In this document: positions 22,741 through 35,368 of the stretch, in pieces | Numbering within the stretch: position 1 is the first letter of the stretch | How the letters are laid out: each line of letters begins with the position of its first letter | NCBI GenBank assembly: GCA_014905825.1 | Contig: JACGCN010000001.1 | Span: 2,790,001 to 2,854,000, forward strand | Source: Lyophyllum atratum | Lineage: Eukaryota; Basidiomycota; Agaricomycetes; Agaricales; Lyophyllaceae | Reading direction: 5' to 3' | Length of the DNA: 64,000 nt | Program-made: the position numbers and the translations under genes | The notes under the pieces: model-generated | Database searches by the model: none | Told to the model about the DNA's origin: nothing | What the model saw: only the letters and a program-made list of their open reading frames with translations

Positions 22741-25391
22741 TCAAGAAACATCGCGTACCGACATGCGGAGCTCTTCCACCTTACTATCCCAGAGCTTGGT
22801 TCTCCTCCGTACACCCAATTGAGCGCGGTTGTTCTGCTCCTCCGCGACCAGGCGGATGCTCTTTTTGATCCGCTGCTTCCTGTCCTCGCGTTCTGCGGGT
22901 GTGGAGTCCGCCGGACTGACAGCGATGACAGCCTTCTCCAAGTCATATTCAGGAAAGAATTCTTGCAGATTCCCGTAGACTTGAGCAGCAATTGGCCGAG
23001 CCCACTCGTCATGGCCGTCAATTGGGCTGGTGGCCTTACTCGTTCTACGATTCCGAGAAGAAGACCTTGCTCGAGGCCGTGAGGGGCCACTTCTAGTAGA
23101 GAGGTCTGCAGGGCGTATCGCCCATATTTTATCATCCCCGTCGCTGTCACTATAATCGGTTATCAAAGATGCCTTGGTTTGGCGGCGACTGGATTGGCGA
23201 GAGGTGGTATGCCGATGAGCAGCGCCGTCATAGCTGTTCGGAGACGATCCAGGGAGTGGATTGTGGCTATGAAGGCGGATCGGATACGCTTCATCAGCTC
23301 CTTGAACAGCTGGGGGCGAAAGGCGTGCCGAATAAGGGGATCCCGCCTTGATGCTGGGCAGGGGGGGCGGCTGGTACACATACGGCTTTTTCTTGGACCC
23401 CGGTTCAGGGTCGGGATTGACGATGCGGAACCCCTTGCGAGTAGTAGAAACAGATCCAGAGGTGTCTAATGATGTTCTTGAACTGTTGTTAGGCAGTTGT
23501 GCGACCTGAGCAGGTCGTGAATTAGGCGGTGTGATATACACCACCGGAGGACCATTGTCGAGTTTAGTCCTGGCATCGGATCGTTGGTGGGGCGAATGGG
23601 AACGAGGGATCTCGGTTTCCATGGTGTGTGCCGCAGGAGGTCGGTATGCGGGGTTGGCGATGGTCGTTAAGATGGGCGGCACCGGGGGTACGACTTCTGA
23701 TATTGACGAAGGGAGGTGATGGTTTGACTTCATGGACTTGCGTGATCTTCGAGAGGTTTGTGAGGAAGAGCGAAGTAAAGGTAAAGGTTCAATGTCAGAA
23801 ATCTCAAACCTCCAAGCCACTGGCAGTACAAGATATGGATGCTCTTGTAACTCCGCAGCAGATGGACGATCGTGCGGGTCTCTGTATGTCGTTAGAAGAG
23901 GTCCTGCACGGAGTGATGATGGATCATACATTTGAAAACACTGACGCCTGAAGTCAGAGGCACTTTCGGACAAGACCAAGTCGGGTGGTATGGGTGGTGC
24001 GAGTTTTTGTTGTGACAGCTAAAGATGCCCAAAGAAAATTAAGCGGCGTATACAGATGAACACGAGAACTCAGCTACCTTCAACATCACTGGATAAATCT
24101 CTTCACCGTACCATGGTCGTTCACCAGTCCACATCTCTAGGACAATGCAGCCAACGCCCCAAATGTCAACCTTGACATTGTAGCCCAATTCCTTGTCAGA
24201 ATCCAGCATCTCAGGCGCCATCCAATAGATAGTTCCTCTCATACCAGTAAAAGCTCGGCCTTGTATAATATCCTCAGCCTGCTTTGAGATACCAAAATCA
24301 GATATTTTACAGACACCAGAGGGCTCCACAAGGATATTATCGGATTTGAGGTCCTGAGCGTATTCAGGTAGGCAACTGTTTAGCAGGAATTTGTAGTAAA
24401 ACTTACTCGGTGTAGTATGCCCATGCAGTGCAAGTACTCCAAGCCTTGAAGCATCTGACGAGCGAAAGACTTCGTCACTTCTTCGCTAAATCTGCCGTGA
24501 TTCTGGAGGCACGATGATATCGTCCCACCAGGAACATACTCCAAAAAGCTACGAGAGACGAGTCAGCTGAAGATATCAAAGGTGGTGTGCGTGCTTCGCA
24601 TCGTACATGCTTAAGTACTCGGGGCTCTCTTCATATCCGAGATATTGGACAATATTTGGATGATCAAGGCCCATTAAAGTTTTCCGCTCAAATTTGAGAG
24701 CATCTGTGATTTCTTGGTGACGGGAACTAGCCTGATCGCTGAGAGTCTGCGGGAGCTCAACTTGTTTTACTGCCATGATTTCTCCAGTGGTGGCATTGAG
24801 TCCAAGATACACCTTGGCATAACTGCCTTTTCCCAAGAGCTCGCCCTTGACCCATTGGAACGTCGCTAAGTCATATATGAGCGGATCTTGGACAGTCTCA
24901 GGCTTTTTCCTTCATACCTTTCTTCTGGGTGCTCTTACCAGGCCCAATAGAAACCTTTCTGAACATGGCACGACTCCGGCTATGAGTTGGGTTCTGCACA
25001 TCCTGCGACGAAGGCGCTGCTCGGTGATGGATAACCGTCCGTTGCTTCGTAGACGATGGCCTGAAGGGCAACAAAATGCGGGAAAACGTCTTCGAGGACG
25101 GCCGCACGGTCTTCGACTGGAATTCAGGGACGGTATCGAGGATGTTTGGGACCATCATTAGTCAATAGAGATAAGATTGCAAGCTCCAAGATCAGCGTCG
25201 TTTGGGAATGGCGACCGGTAGAGTGCTAAAGCTTGTCATAGTCCATTTATGTGAGGCACAGAGATGTAGGTTGAATGCACGTACTTCCTTACTGCTGACT
25301 GACACTTTGGCACGTTGGTGGTCGGAGATGCCCGATGCCTTGAACGTGATGTTGGAGAAGAGGCGGTGTAGGCCAGCTGCGCAATCCATCT
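22741..25391 (-). CDS. BCK1-family MAPKKK-like kinase with permuted domain order
   Basis: Serine/threonine kinase closest to the BCK1/MKH1 MAPKKKs of the cell-wall integrity pathway. The catalytic domain is N-terminal: [22 protein letters not shown] lysine, [27 protein letters not shown] split by an intron, DFGISK, APE and HPYLVLP. The reading frame then runs on for about 370 residues with [35 protein letters not shown] and [14 protein letters not shown]. These match, in the same order, the linker that precedes the kinase domain in the ordinary BCK1 at 58-63 kb. The intron before TFQW sits at the same place in both genes. The N-terminal exons (from about 24900 to 25391) are tentative. A long N-terminal RA-like region was not found. 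Confidence 0.8.
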
Positions 25392-25908
25392 TCACCGCCG
25401 CCTGGTCTCATAAAAGTTGGAACGGCTGTAAGTATGGTTTACTCGCAAGAAGAAAGGGTCATTTGAAATTAAATGTTCCTGGAGGGCAGCCGGCTCTATC
25501 GTCAACAGCACCAAGCAACGCGACAACACACACACACGCGGCACGCCCTATTTATGAATCGCTAAGTCCCTTTCGAAATCCGACCTCCTCCCTTTTTCTC
25601 TCCTTTGCCTCAGTCAAAAACACATTACTATACGTTTCCTCGCTTCTCTACAATTTTCAGTGCTTTTTATCACAGCTTAGACATTCTAATCCAATCCATA
25701 TGACTTCAGCCCCATTTCATATGCATGTCACACATGCTTATTTCCTAAACACCCCTAAATATACTCTATAAAAGCCTTCCAGTTTACCTTGTTTAAGTAC
25801 CGAGTCAACTCAGTGTAAAATCCTATCCAGTTATCTCTATCATCTCTCGGCATTCTCATCATCTCACTCTTGATCTTGATCATTATTGTTCGGTTTCTAC
25901 AACCCCTC
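25392..25908. other. Intergenic region upstream of the RecQ gene
   Basis: 517 bp between the tentative kinase 5' end and the helicase start codon. It is AT-richer than its neighbours, with TATA-like and pyrimidine-rich stretches near 25650-25860. The plus-strand ORF across 25202-25771 has no recognisable protein character. Confidence 0.5.
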
Positions 25909-28798
25909 ATGGAAAAAGCTCATCAAGTTTTGAACGACGTCTTTGGATTCTCTGCCTTCAGACTTTCCCAAGAGGCCGTCAGTTCTTAAAAAATACCTGG
26001 ATTTCATACAATTGACGCGTTAAATTTTAGGTAATATCGCGTCTGTTGGTGGAACACGAGAACGCTCTTGTCGTTTTTCCAACTGGAGGTCAGTAGTGTC
26101 TAGCACAGTGGCATCACAGTCGTGTACCAACGTAACATTTCGAACAGGCGGGAAGAGTCTGACCTATCAAGTGCCAGCATTATGTCTTGAGGTATGTTTT
26201 ACCTTCGTAAACACTGGCAGAATCATTGGATTGAGCTCGGGATACGACATACAGGGGCTCACCCTGGTAGTGTCACCGTTAATCGCGCTGATGAAGGACC
26301 AAGTCGATGCTCTCGTCACTCGTGGCGTGAAAGCCGCAAATCTGGACAGCACCTTAAGTATGGCGCAGTCAAATTTTGTTAAAGAGGAGGTTATGTCTGG
26401 TTCCCTCAAGCTTCTTTATGTGGCCCCAGAAAGGTGTGAAACATACCAGCTCGTTCGAAGAAGTAGATTCACTTATTCTTCTCAAGGTTGAACAACGAGG
26501 GATTCATAAATATGATGAGCAGGGTCAGAATATCACTTCTTGCAGTAGACGAAGCCCACTGTATTTCTCAGGTGTGTATCACTCATTCCAGCTCTCACTT
26601 CTCATAAAGGCTTACAGAAGTACAGTGGGGTGCCAGCTTCCGTCCCGAATACCTGAAAATTGCCCGGTTTGCAATAGAAAACAATGTTGAACGAGTCTTG
26701 TGCTTGACTGCCACCGCTACGCCGACGGTCTCCAAGGATATCTGCCATTCCTTTTGCATTGGCGACGAAGGCATTTTCCGCACACCTGTTTTTCGCCCAA
26801 AGTACGCGTTTTTACATAACACAGGGCCCGTGCTAACTTTTACACTTGCTCTAAGCTTGTCACTACGGGTTGAGGTCGCTGCATCATTGGCTCAGAAACT
26901 TGACCGACTCCTTCCTCTGCTGAAAGGGCGCACTGGACCATCTATTGTATATGTTACCCTCCAAAAACATGCCGAAGAAGTTACGAATCATCTCAAGCGC
27001 CGTGGAATTGAAGCTGCAGTATACCATGCTGGGTTGCCAAACGAACAGCGGGCACGGGTCCAATCTGACTTTATGGCATCGGATACTGGGATCGTGGTCT
27101 GTACAATCGCCTTTGGAATGGGAATTGACAAAGGCATGTGTACTTTCACCACTAAAAACGGCTATGCAATACTCATATATCTGTAAAGCAAACATCAGAC
27201 ACGTGAGCATATGCTACTTCTTCTCTCTTAAAACTAGCCTCATTGCCCTATGACAGATAATTCATCTTTACATGCCGAAAACACTTGAAAGTTACAGCCA
27301 AGAGGTCGGTAGGGCTGGACGAGATGGCTTATTGTCAGATTGTGTCATGTTCCTTTCCCCCCCTGATATGCCGATTCTTGAAGGATTCTGTCGCGGTGAC
27401 ACATGCTCGGAAAGGGACCTTCAGCTCTGGCTTCAAGAAGTGTCTCTGAAGGAACCTGCCAAAGACGGCACTCTCGACTTCAATCTCTATAAGCAAGCGA
27501 AGGAGTAAGTCCTAGTATCTTTTTCAATGTAGGACGATACTCAGAGCGCATGAAGGTATGACATCAGGGTACATATCAAACAAATTCGTCGTTGCGAAGC
27601 TATACCGCTAACAATTATATGAAGCAAAATGTTCTCAACCTATGTTATGCACAGCTGGAACTGGACTACGGTCACCTTCGAGCCATCACCCCATTCTACG
27701 CTGTGTATGAGATAATTCCTCGCGGTAACGGCTGGGGCAGTATCCTGTCGAATAAGAGTAAGATTGCCGTAGCAATCCGCTCACACTGTCGTCCCAAAGG
27801 ACAGAAATATGAGGTTAGGAGGTGTTCATTCTTTGTCTACTGTGCAGGCTCAAATAATCTCACTGCAGATTGATATCGTGGACGCGGCTTCCACCTCCGG
27901 ACTGGACAAGGTTGAGTTGACTAGACAGATAAGTAATTGGGAACTAGATGGTATGTTTCCCGTTTCCGTCTCCTGGATAGTTTATAGTAATCACTCACCC
28001 GTGAAATTCAGGCTTGATCGAGTCTAAAGCCAGTCAAGTCCGGGCTGTACGTCAACGGAATTCGCTCTTATCCTTGAGTATTGCTGAATACATCTGATGA
28101 TATTCCCACACAGCGCTACGCCATACTGAAACCGTTACCAAAAGAAACGGAAGAGATCAAGAAGATGGCACGAGACCTTCATTCCCGGATGCTTCAGCGC
28201 GAAGAGGAAGGCATAGCCAAAATCCGCCAAGTTATTGAATTTGCGACAGACGATGATTGTAATTTTTTTCTGAGTTCATGGCTCATGAGATCTCATTGGT
28301 ATTTCAGGTCTGGCGCATAACCTCGCCAAATACTTTGGGGATGAAAATGCGGTTCCAGATAATATGTGCGGCAGGTGTACATTTTGTATGACAGGCGAAT
28401 CCACAGTATTCGCAGGAAGGGTTCCCACACCAATCGATCCTGCCCACATACAAGCCATCCTCCGTGTCTGCCCTGAACGCGATGATCCTCGGTTGCTAGC
28501 GCGCATGGCGTTCGGAATTACGTCGCCTCGCCTTACCGTAAACAAGTGGTCAACTTCTCACCCGCTCTTCGGAAGTATGGTCTCGATGGATTTCAAAGCC
28601 CTCGTCGCAGCGTTTGAAGTACAGTGCAAGGAAGCTAACTATGAGAGGACGGAGCCTTTGCCTACGCCAAACGCGAAGAAGAGGACTTATTCATCATATT
28701 CTGCAGCGTCGTATCCGAGAGGCAACAATTACGGGTCAGGACCAGGTTCTTCTTCAAGAGGCAGTCGTGGAAGAGGGAGTAAAAGGGCTCGGGCTTAA
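25909..28798 (+). CDS. RecQ-family 3'-5' DNA helicase
   Basis: ATP-dependent helicase of DNA repair and recombination in the nucleus. About a dozen exons. Motifs seen in order: [13 protein letters not shown] (motif 0), [16 protein letters not shown] (Walker A, assembled over an intron), [12 protein letters not shown], the DEAH box VDEAHCISQ followed by WGASFRPEY (aromatic-rich loop), [43 protein letters not shown] and [10 protein letters not shown] (motif VI). A cysteine cluster, MCGRCTFC, lies after the helicase core as part of a zinc-binding site. The C-terminus ends in a Gly/Ser/Arg-rich tail. No long N-terminal region of the Sgs1/BLM type precedes the helicase, so the RecQ subtype is unresolved. 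Confidence 0.9.
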
Positions 28799-29436
28799 TC
28801 TTAGCTATGTTTTCCCGCTATGATATATCATCTCGCGGGATGGTCTAGCTAGGAGAGTACAATGGTTTAGACTACTTATCACCATTGAATGCAACATTTT
28901 TGTCCTCGTTTGTCCCGAATTTAAACACATCATAGGTGACCAGTACTGTACATCTACTTTCATGATGAATTTTCCTTTATTTCTCCAAGGGCCCAACTGT
29001 CGTTGCTACTGTATGGCTGACGACTCGGAAATTCTGATTCTCCTTTATTTCTCCAAGGTCCCAATCGTCGTTGGTATTGCATGACTGACGACTTGGAAAT
29101 TCTGAGGGGGTATATTTTGCTACTAAGTTTCAAAATGTCACAAAAAGATCACAATATATATACGCCAACATAAGTTTATAGATGGCACAAGCGTTCCTCA
29201 GGTTTTTCTCAAGCAGAAATTTGAGTAGGGCTTGGAGATAAATAAAATGATGCGAGTACCGTGTATTTAGACAGAAGTGGATCTGGAATCCATGGTGGTC
29301 AAATTCAGATGATGGTGCACTTACAACATTTCAATGGGTTCACGGGGTCCGACTCCTGTTTCCTGGACTCTTGAGAGTGTGCACGTGTTTTATAGACGCG
29401 TTCATCCCAAACGTTCAAGTTGGCAACTTACCACCG
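28799..29436. other. Intergenic region between RecQ and Nup155 genes
   Basis: 638 bp, AT-rich, containing a 68-bp tandem duplication (28973-29108). No convincing gene. The segment near 29336-29400 could hold a short upstream exon of the nucleoporin gene. Confidence 0.5.
28973..29108. repeat. 68-bp direct tandem duplication, two diverged copies
   Basis: Copy 1 starts at 28973 and copy 2 at 29041, both opening TCCTTTATTTCTCCAAGG. The copies differ at several positions along the unit, and both end with GGAAATTCTGA. It lies in the intergenic space downstream of the RecQ gene. Confidence 0.85.
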
Positions 29437-32400
29437 ATGAACTCTGCGTTCGCCCCTTCCCGTTCATACGGGGGTCCCAGCAACTCGATCAACCCAAATA
29501 AGGGCTCAGCGCGCCCACCTCAGGGTCCGCCCGTAGATATCCCTGCCCTTCAAAACGCCAGCCGACTGTTGCAAGACCGATTTACGAAGGATGCAATCAT
29601 TATCCCAGACTTGGGAGAGACGCTGACCTCCAGTACGTGAATTGAATCCATTTAGATCATAGACTAACATCACTAGTAGCACCCGGACAGGTCTCAGCTT
29701 CCTATAGTGTTTTTCCCGACGACTACCGCGTACCATTTCAGAAGAGGAAGTTCATTGGCATTCCGGAGGGTTTATTCGAGTACTTTGAAGGTGCCATTGC
29801 TGCTCAGTGTTTCAACCTTTCAAATGACTTATGGGGTGTCTAGCTGTGACTGGCGTCACGCACATGGGGTTGATGCCTCAGATTGAGCGAGCGTGGATAT
29901 CTTATGATCATAAACTTTTCTTTTGGGACTACGTTGACGGGTGCGCTCTTACTAGGCTTGTACACAACCTTTCTTCTTACCTCGGTTCCAGGCATGAAAT
30001 CAACTCTTTTATGGATCAGACCGAGGTGATCAGCGATGTGTGTCTCGTGAAACCGAAAACGGGCCTATTTATCGACGACATATCGTCCCTCTTTGTCATT
30101 ACTACCCCCCTCTCGGTTTTCCTCCTCGGTGTCTCCTTCTCCTCGGCGCCAGGGCGTGGTCGCTCATTCCGTGATCTCAAACTCTATGCCACAGATTTGA
30201 AAGTAAACACGGATGTCGAGATGATTTCTGTGATCGGTACTCCTGACGGCCGGATATTCATGTGCGGTGCACAGGATGGGTGTCTATACGAGTTGCATTA
30301 TCAAGAAAATGAGTCGTGGTTCGGGAAGCGCATTCAACTCATCAACCATTCTGTTGGCGGTGTTCAGAGTCTCCTTCCTCGGTTTGCGGCTTCGAACGCG
30401 GAAGGTACGAGATTTACGATACGTCTTCCTACTTTATATACATTAACATGGGCTTCGCAGACAAGATAACGGTTTTGATTCCCGATGATGCAAGAAACTG
30501 TTTCTATGCTCTGACGTCCAAGGGTATATCGATATACAAGCCCAACGGCGAAAAAGCTGTTCAACATGTGCAGACTATCTCTAACCTCTTCAAAGCAGCC
30601 CAGGACAAAGCGCCGGGACATCCTGCTCTGACACTACAAAATTTTGAAATCCGCTCACTGCACGTCGTCGAACCCATTGAATCGCGGATGGGCATTCAAT
30701 TCTTTGCAATGACAAACAGCGGCGTGCGATTATACTTTGGACCTACAAACATGCCCAGCTATTCTTACGGCGCCTCCACAAGCACGGGCCATACTGCACG
30801 ACCCGTGCAACTCATCCACGTCAGGCTACCTCCGACGAACCTAATTCACCCGGACTTGCAGATTCACCCTTATCGACCTCCCGTAACCGCTTATGGGACT
30901 TCTCAAGCTCAAATACAAACTCCTTCTCGGCCGTTCCCCATCACCGAAATTGAAAGCACAAACTATTACCGGGGTTTAACCGTTGCAACGCACCCAGGAG
31001 ACAGGGATGGCAACGATTACATCTTATGCATGTCCCCTGATCTTACACGAATAGGTACTCTCGGCCAGCTGAATCTACCGCAGCATCAATTTTCCATTAC
31101 TGCACCACACGAACCTTACCAAACCACTGCGGGTGATGGACGACCAACGCTCACGGAGTATGCTACACTTCTCTGTATACCCGGGAGGACTTGGGCCATG
31201 GCGACGCTGCCACCAGCGACTTCTGCATCAGCCACCCCAGAAGGTCTTGCCCCTGCTCCCATCAACGAACTTGCGACACAGTTTGGGGAACCGCCATGCC
31301 AATTCATGCTTTTGACCAACAGTGGTCTAAGCTACCTCGCTAAAAGACGAGCCGTTGACTTCTTGAGAGCTATTCTCGAAGAAATTCAAACGGAGGGTAA
31401 TGTGCAGCGGATTGTGGAATTTCGGGATAGGTCAGTCATTTGATTTTTCTTCTGCCACTGAAGCTGATTATCCCATCTACAGTTTTGGCCGAGATCAAAC
31501 CTGCTGTATGCTGCTAGCTCTTGCTTGCGGAAACACATTTCTTGATATTCCAGATGATGCCACATCCAATACCGGGACGATCACGACACCTCACCCTAAT
31601 ATTACTTCTGTGGCTAAGCAGGCATTTTATGACCTCGGGGAGCGGCCAACATGGACAGAGAGGGTGACGTATGGGACGAGTAAGTGCTCCCTGCGTCGTC
31701 TGTACCTAATATGCTCACCACTTTGCGAAGCTGACAGCCAGGGGACTGCAATTTTTAGTGGTCGGCGAGAAGGACTGGCCCTTTACTTCTCTCGGTTGGT
31801 CAGGCCAATTTGGAAAGCAAAACTTACGAAGTCTGGGTGAGAACTAAGCATCAATATATAGGTGCTGTAACTCACTCATATATAACGCAGACTACTGGGT
31901 AGGCAGACGCTGGCAGTTGAAGAAGATACCATTGTCACCATCCAAAAGAACCTCTTCTCCCTGAAGGACTTCCTTGACAAAAATCCACACCTTTTTCATT
32001 CATCCCCTAGTGAATCATCAACCCGCGTTCCAGTGGCGGAACAAGAAGCGTGGAGAGTTCGTGACGTTTAATCCTCTTTTGGGAAGGGAGCTTACAATGT
32101 TATCTCCCTCCATTTCTCCAGGCGGAGCAGAACTCTGTCGCTGAACTGCTTTCCCTCCTGTCAAGAACAATCGAAGCACTTTCTTTTGTCTTACTCTTGA
32201 ACGACTACATGCTCGGGGATCTCATTGCTCAGTAGGTTTGCATTTTTTGTCTGTGAAGTCATCTATGAACCGTTCAATCAGGTGCGATCTCGAAATCCAG
32301 AAACTCATCGCAGCGCAGACTTTTGAAAGCCTCATCACCACCCAAGATGGCATGACTATATCAAGGGCTCTGGTGAATGTGGTTATTGATCAGCAGATCG

Positions 32401-34518
32401 GTCAACAAATTAGCGTCAGTTTCCAATTCTTTGCGCGGTCTAGAATTGTTTTGATATCGTACGACAGGTTGACACCATCAGCGAAGTGCTGCAACATAGA
32501 TGCGGTTCATTCTGCAGCACCGATGATGTGATGCTGTATAAAGTATATCCTGCACCCTTCTCACTGTGAGTGATTGACGAACATCGTTCCAGGCTAAAGA
32601 GAATATACGAAAAGCTGTTGAATCCCGGAACCCAGCTGAAAGACAAAATTGGCTGGCAGAATCTTTACGGTATTTCAATCACCTCATTAAACCACACATT
32701 ATTGCTCACACGATAATTGACCAGCTTGTTCATAAAGGGCGCTCGAATTCTGGAGTTCGACAGGCTAAGAGAGATTTGCGGTGATTATCAGCAGCTTAAC
32801 TATGCCAGAGGTAGGGCGATCTCGACACGTGGTGCTTCGCGCTCCGAACTAACCCTATACATTCAGGCGCTGTCGAGCTACCCTTGACTTGCGCGCAAGT
32901 CGTCGATCCTGATAACCTTGGTCTCGAAGCTTGGCATGCAGGCATGCCCAAGGGTGACCCACGCACAGAGTTTGCTGAAAAGCGAATCTGTTGCTACGAC
33001 TTGGTCTTGGATTCTCTAAGGGTTTTTGAAGACAAGTGTAGCACCGAAAAGGTACCAGCGGATAACGCTTCTGCTATCAGCGGTGATCCAGAGGCTGTCA
33101 GAAGCCACGCATACGAGCTCGCTTTCGCCAGCGATGACGAAGTTTTCCATTCAACTTTGTATGATTGGCTAATCAGTCGGGGTCTTGCTGATGACTTATT
33201 GGAGGTCTGTGGAATCGTTCCTTTCAAAGGCTATTGCTGAGCATCTGCATTCCAGATGCGGCCTGCATTCCTCGAAGCACACTTGAAGCGTGAGCCTATC
33301 ACTGTGCAGAAGTTCCAGCTGCTTTGGCAGTTTTACGTCAAGAACGGGCAGCCCTTAGGAGCTGCTAAAGTTCTAGGCGCCTTGGCAGAATCTACCCAGT
33401 GAGTACTATGTTCCCGTCCGCTTCAATACATTTTCATTCTGTCGTCGCAGGTTCGACCTAGAATTAGATAAGAGGCTAGAGTACTTGACGCTTGCTGTCG
33501 CCAATGCCAAATCCCATCCTATATCTGCCAACGGAAGACATGAAACTGCCATTGCCTTCCTCACCGATCTGGAGGAAAAGCTAGACGTTGCACAAGTCCA
33601 GTTGGAATTATACAATGTGCTATCCCCGCACATCGACGACGCCCCAGAAGTCGGGGAGCGAATAAAGTTGCTATCTAAACAGCTACTCACCATGACGGAT
33701 GTGAGTCGTATGAATTACCAAAGTACACCGTCCCTAATGACACTGTCAGCTCTACCAACGCTACGCCGTTCCATTTGACCTGCCCGATATGAAACTCCTT
33801 TGTCTTCATGTTTCTGAACACCGGGATGAAAGCGTAGTCAGACCGATATGGAATCAAATATTTGATGAAAGTTCGTACGCTTTTCCTCTCCTTTTACGTG
33901 TGCCCTAGAACTAATGAGCTTCTAGTTCTCAGAGAGGAGACGGACCCTTCGACAACGGCAGATCGCATATTCACAAGGGTTGTCTCATTAGGCAAGCGAT
34001 TCTACCCCTCCGAGAGTGCCTTCCCGCTTCGTAGGTCCCATATCTGTTATTCGTAGATGTGCTATTCACTGCGGTTGACTAGGCTTCATTGCCACCCTGC
34101 TCGTGAGATTCACGCTCGCGAACAGGAACATTGTACCACATGGTTGGGCACCGCGGATATTGATTCAATGTGGCGTGCCTTTCCCGGATGTTTGGGACGT
34201 TTTTCATGAGATGTATGAATCACAAGTCAGTCTCCAAAGTTACTGGTCCATGTGTATCTTTTCACCAAGTGTCTTCTCTAGGTTCCCCCCTTCAATGATC
34301 AGACCAATGTACAGGCAATATCATCAGATATTGCAGTCCTTCTATCAGATTGGCTGGAAGAAGCGAATCGGCCGCAGTCATTCACTGGACGAGGCGAATT
34401 CCCTGTTGGCCGGATTGATCGTGCGGTTGACCAATATCTGGCAGAGCTAGAGCCAGGCCGGGAAGAGACGAGGGCCTTATATGAGAGGATCAAACGCGAG
34501 CTCAGACGAAATTGGTAG
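29437..34518 (+). CDS. NUP170: Nucleoporin Nup155/Nup170 family
   Basis: Large scaffold nucleoporin of the inner ring of the nuclear pore. About 20 exons and roughly 1,300 aa. The N-terminal beta-propeller region is well recognised: DYRVPFQKRKFIGIPEGLFEYF, MGLMPQIERAWISYDHKLFFWDY, EISDVCLVKPK-like segment, GTPDGRIFMCGAQDGCLYEL and DDARNCFYALTSKGISIY. The C-terminal half is helical solenoid, with FDLELDKRLEYLTLAVANAK and the final segment RALYERIKRELRRNW. The start at 29437 (MNSAFAPSRS) is the first good ATG, and an upstream exon is possible. Confidence 0.9.
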
Positions 34519-34622
34519 TGCGATGCGATGATGTAGATTGGCTTGCAATCAGCGTACTTGGATTGTGTCGGAAGCGAAGACACGAAACGTTGCATTAAAA
34601 ATCATGGTCTAATGAGAAATGT

Positions 34623-35218
34623 CTACTCTTCTTCGAGGTTCTTGTTCATCTGTTGGGTTTTGAGTTCAAATATCAGAACAATAATGGCGAGGTGCGATAT
34701 GTCTGACTTACATGAGGGTTGAAGAAAAGGCTATTCATTCCCCAAGGGAAAGGCTTGATCCTCCTGTTCATGTACTCGAATCCCGGGACTTCAGGAAGGT
34801 TGCCGTCATTCTCAGCCCGAAGGTGATCCAGATGGTGGTGGTGCTCTACTTCGGCGTTGTATACCCAAGCAGTACAAACGGCAACTACACAGGGTGGGTC
34901 AAGACGTCGAAAAGATTGGGTCAAAAAGAGGACGAACTGCCAGGCAGACAAACAAAGAAGCTGCAGACAAATAGTTTAGGTAGGAAAGGAGGAAAATAGA
35001 GTAGAGCGCACCTGATCTTACGCCAAAGATCGCTGGTCTCTAAAGGAAGCGCGTCAGCGGAGGCAAGGACGGGATGGTCGGGTCAGACCTGCAGCGTGAT
35101 GCTCGAGGGCGGCTTGCTCAGCAAGATAAGACTTATAGGCCGGTGTAGAGGTGTAAGATCGAACCTGACGAACAGGACGTCCGACAGTGCGGAGGGCGTT
35201 TCGTGAAAGCAACGACAT
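34623..35218 (-). CDS. COX13: Cytochrome c oxidase subunit 6A (COX13), mitochondrial
   Basis: Nuclear-encoded subunit of respiratory complex IV in the inner mitochondrial membrane. Five exons in 600 bp: 35218-35089, 35039-35012, 34960-34938, 34884-34712 and 34649-34623, giving 126 aa. Seen: an Arg/Ser-rich presequence (LLSRNALRTVGRPVRQVRSY), a transmembrane segment assembled over two short exons (ISFFVCLPGIAVCTAWVYNAE), then HHHHLDHL and the family signature KPFPWGMNSLFFNPH, ending MNKNLEEE. All phases agree. Exons 2 and 3 are 28 and 23 nt. It is divergent from RPN2, with 150 bp between start codons. Confidence 0.93.
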
Positions 35219-35368
35219 TAGAATGGATACGATGTTGGATGCGCAGGGATAATTCGGAGTTGCGCTGTCTACCCGTGTTTGTAAATGTTTGAAATCTGCG
35301 CCATAACCAAACGTGGAGGACGCGTCAGCCCAAACTTGGCGTGAACGGTATTTCTGCAAGTTCTCTCC

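Noticed and set aside
25202..25771. Plus-strand ORF of about 190 codons upstream of RecQ
   Set aside because: It has no conserved motif, and it overlaps the antisense 5' exons of the kinase and an AT-rich promoter region.
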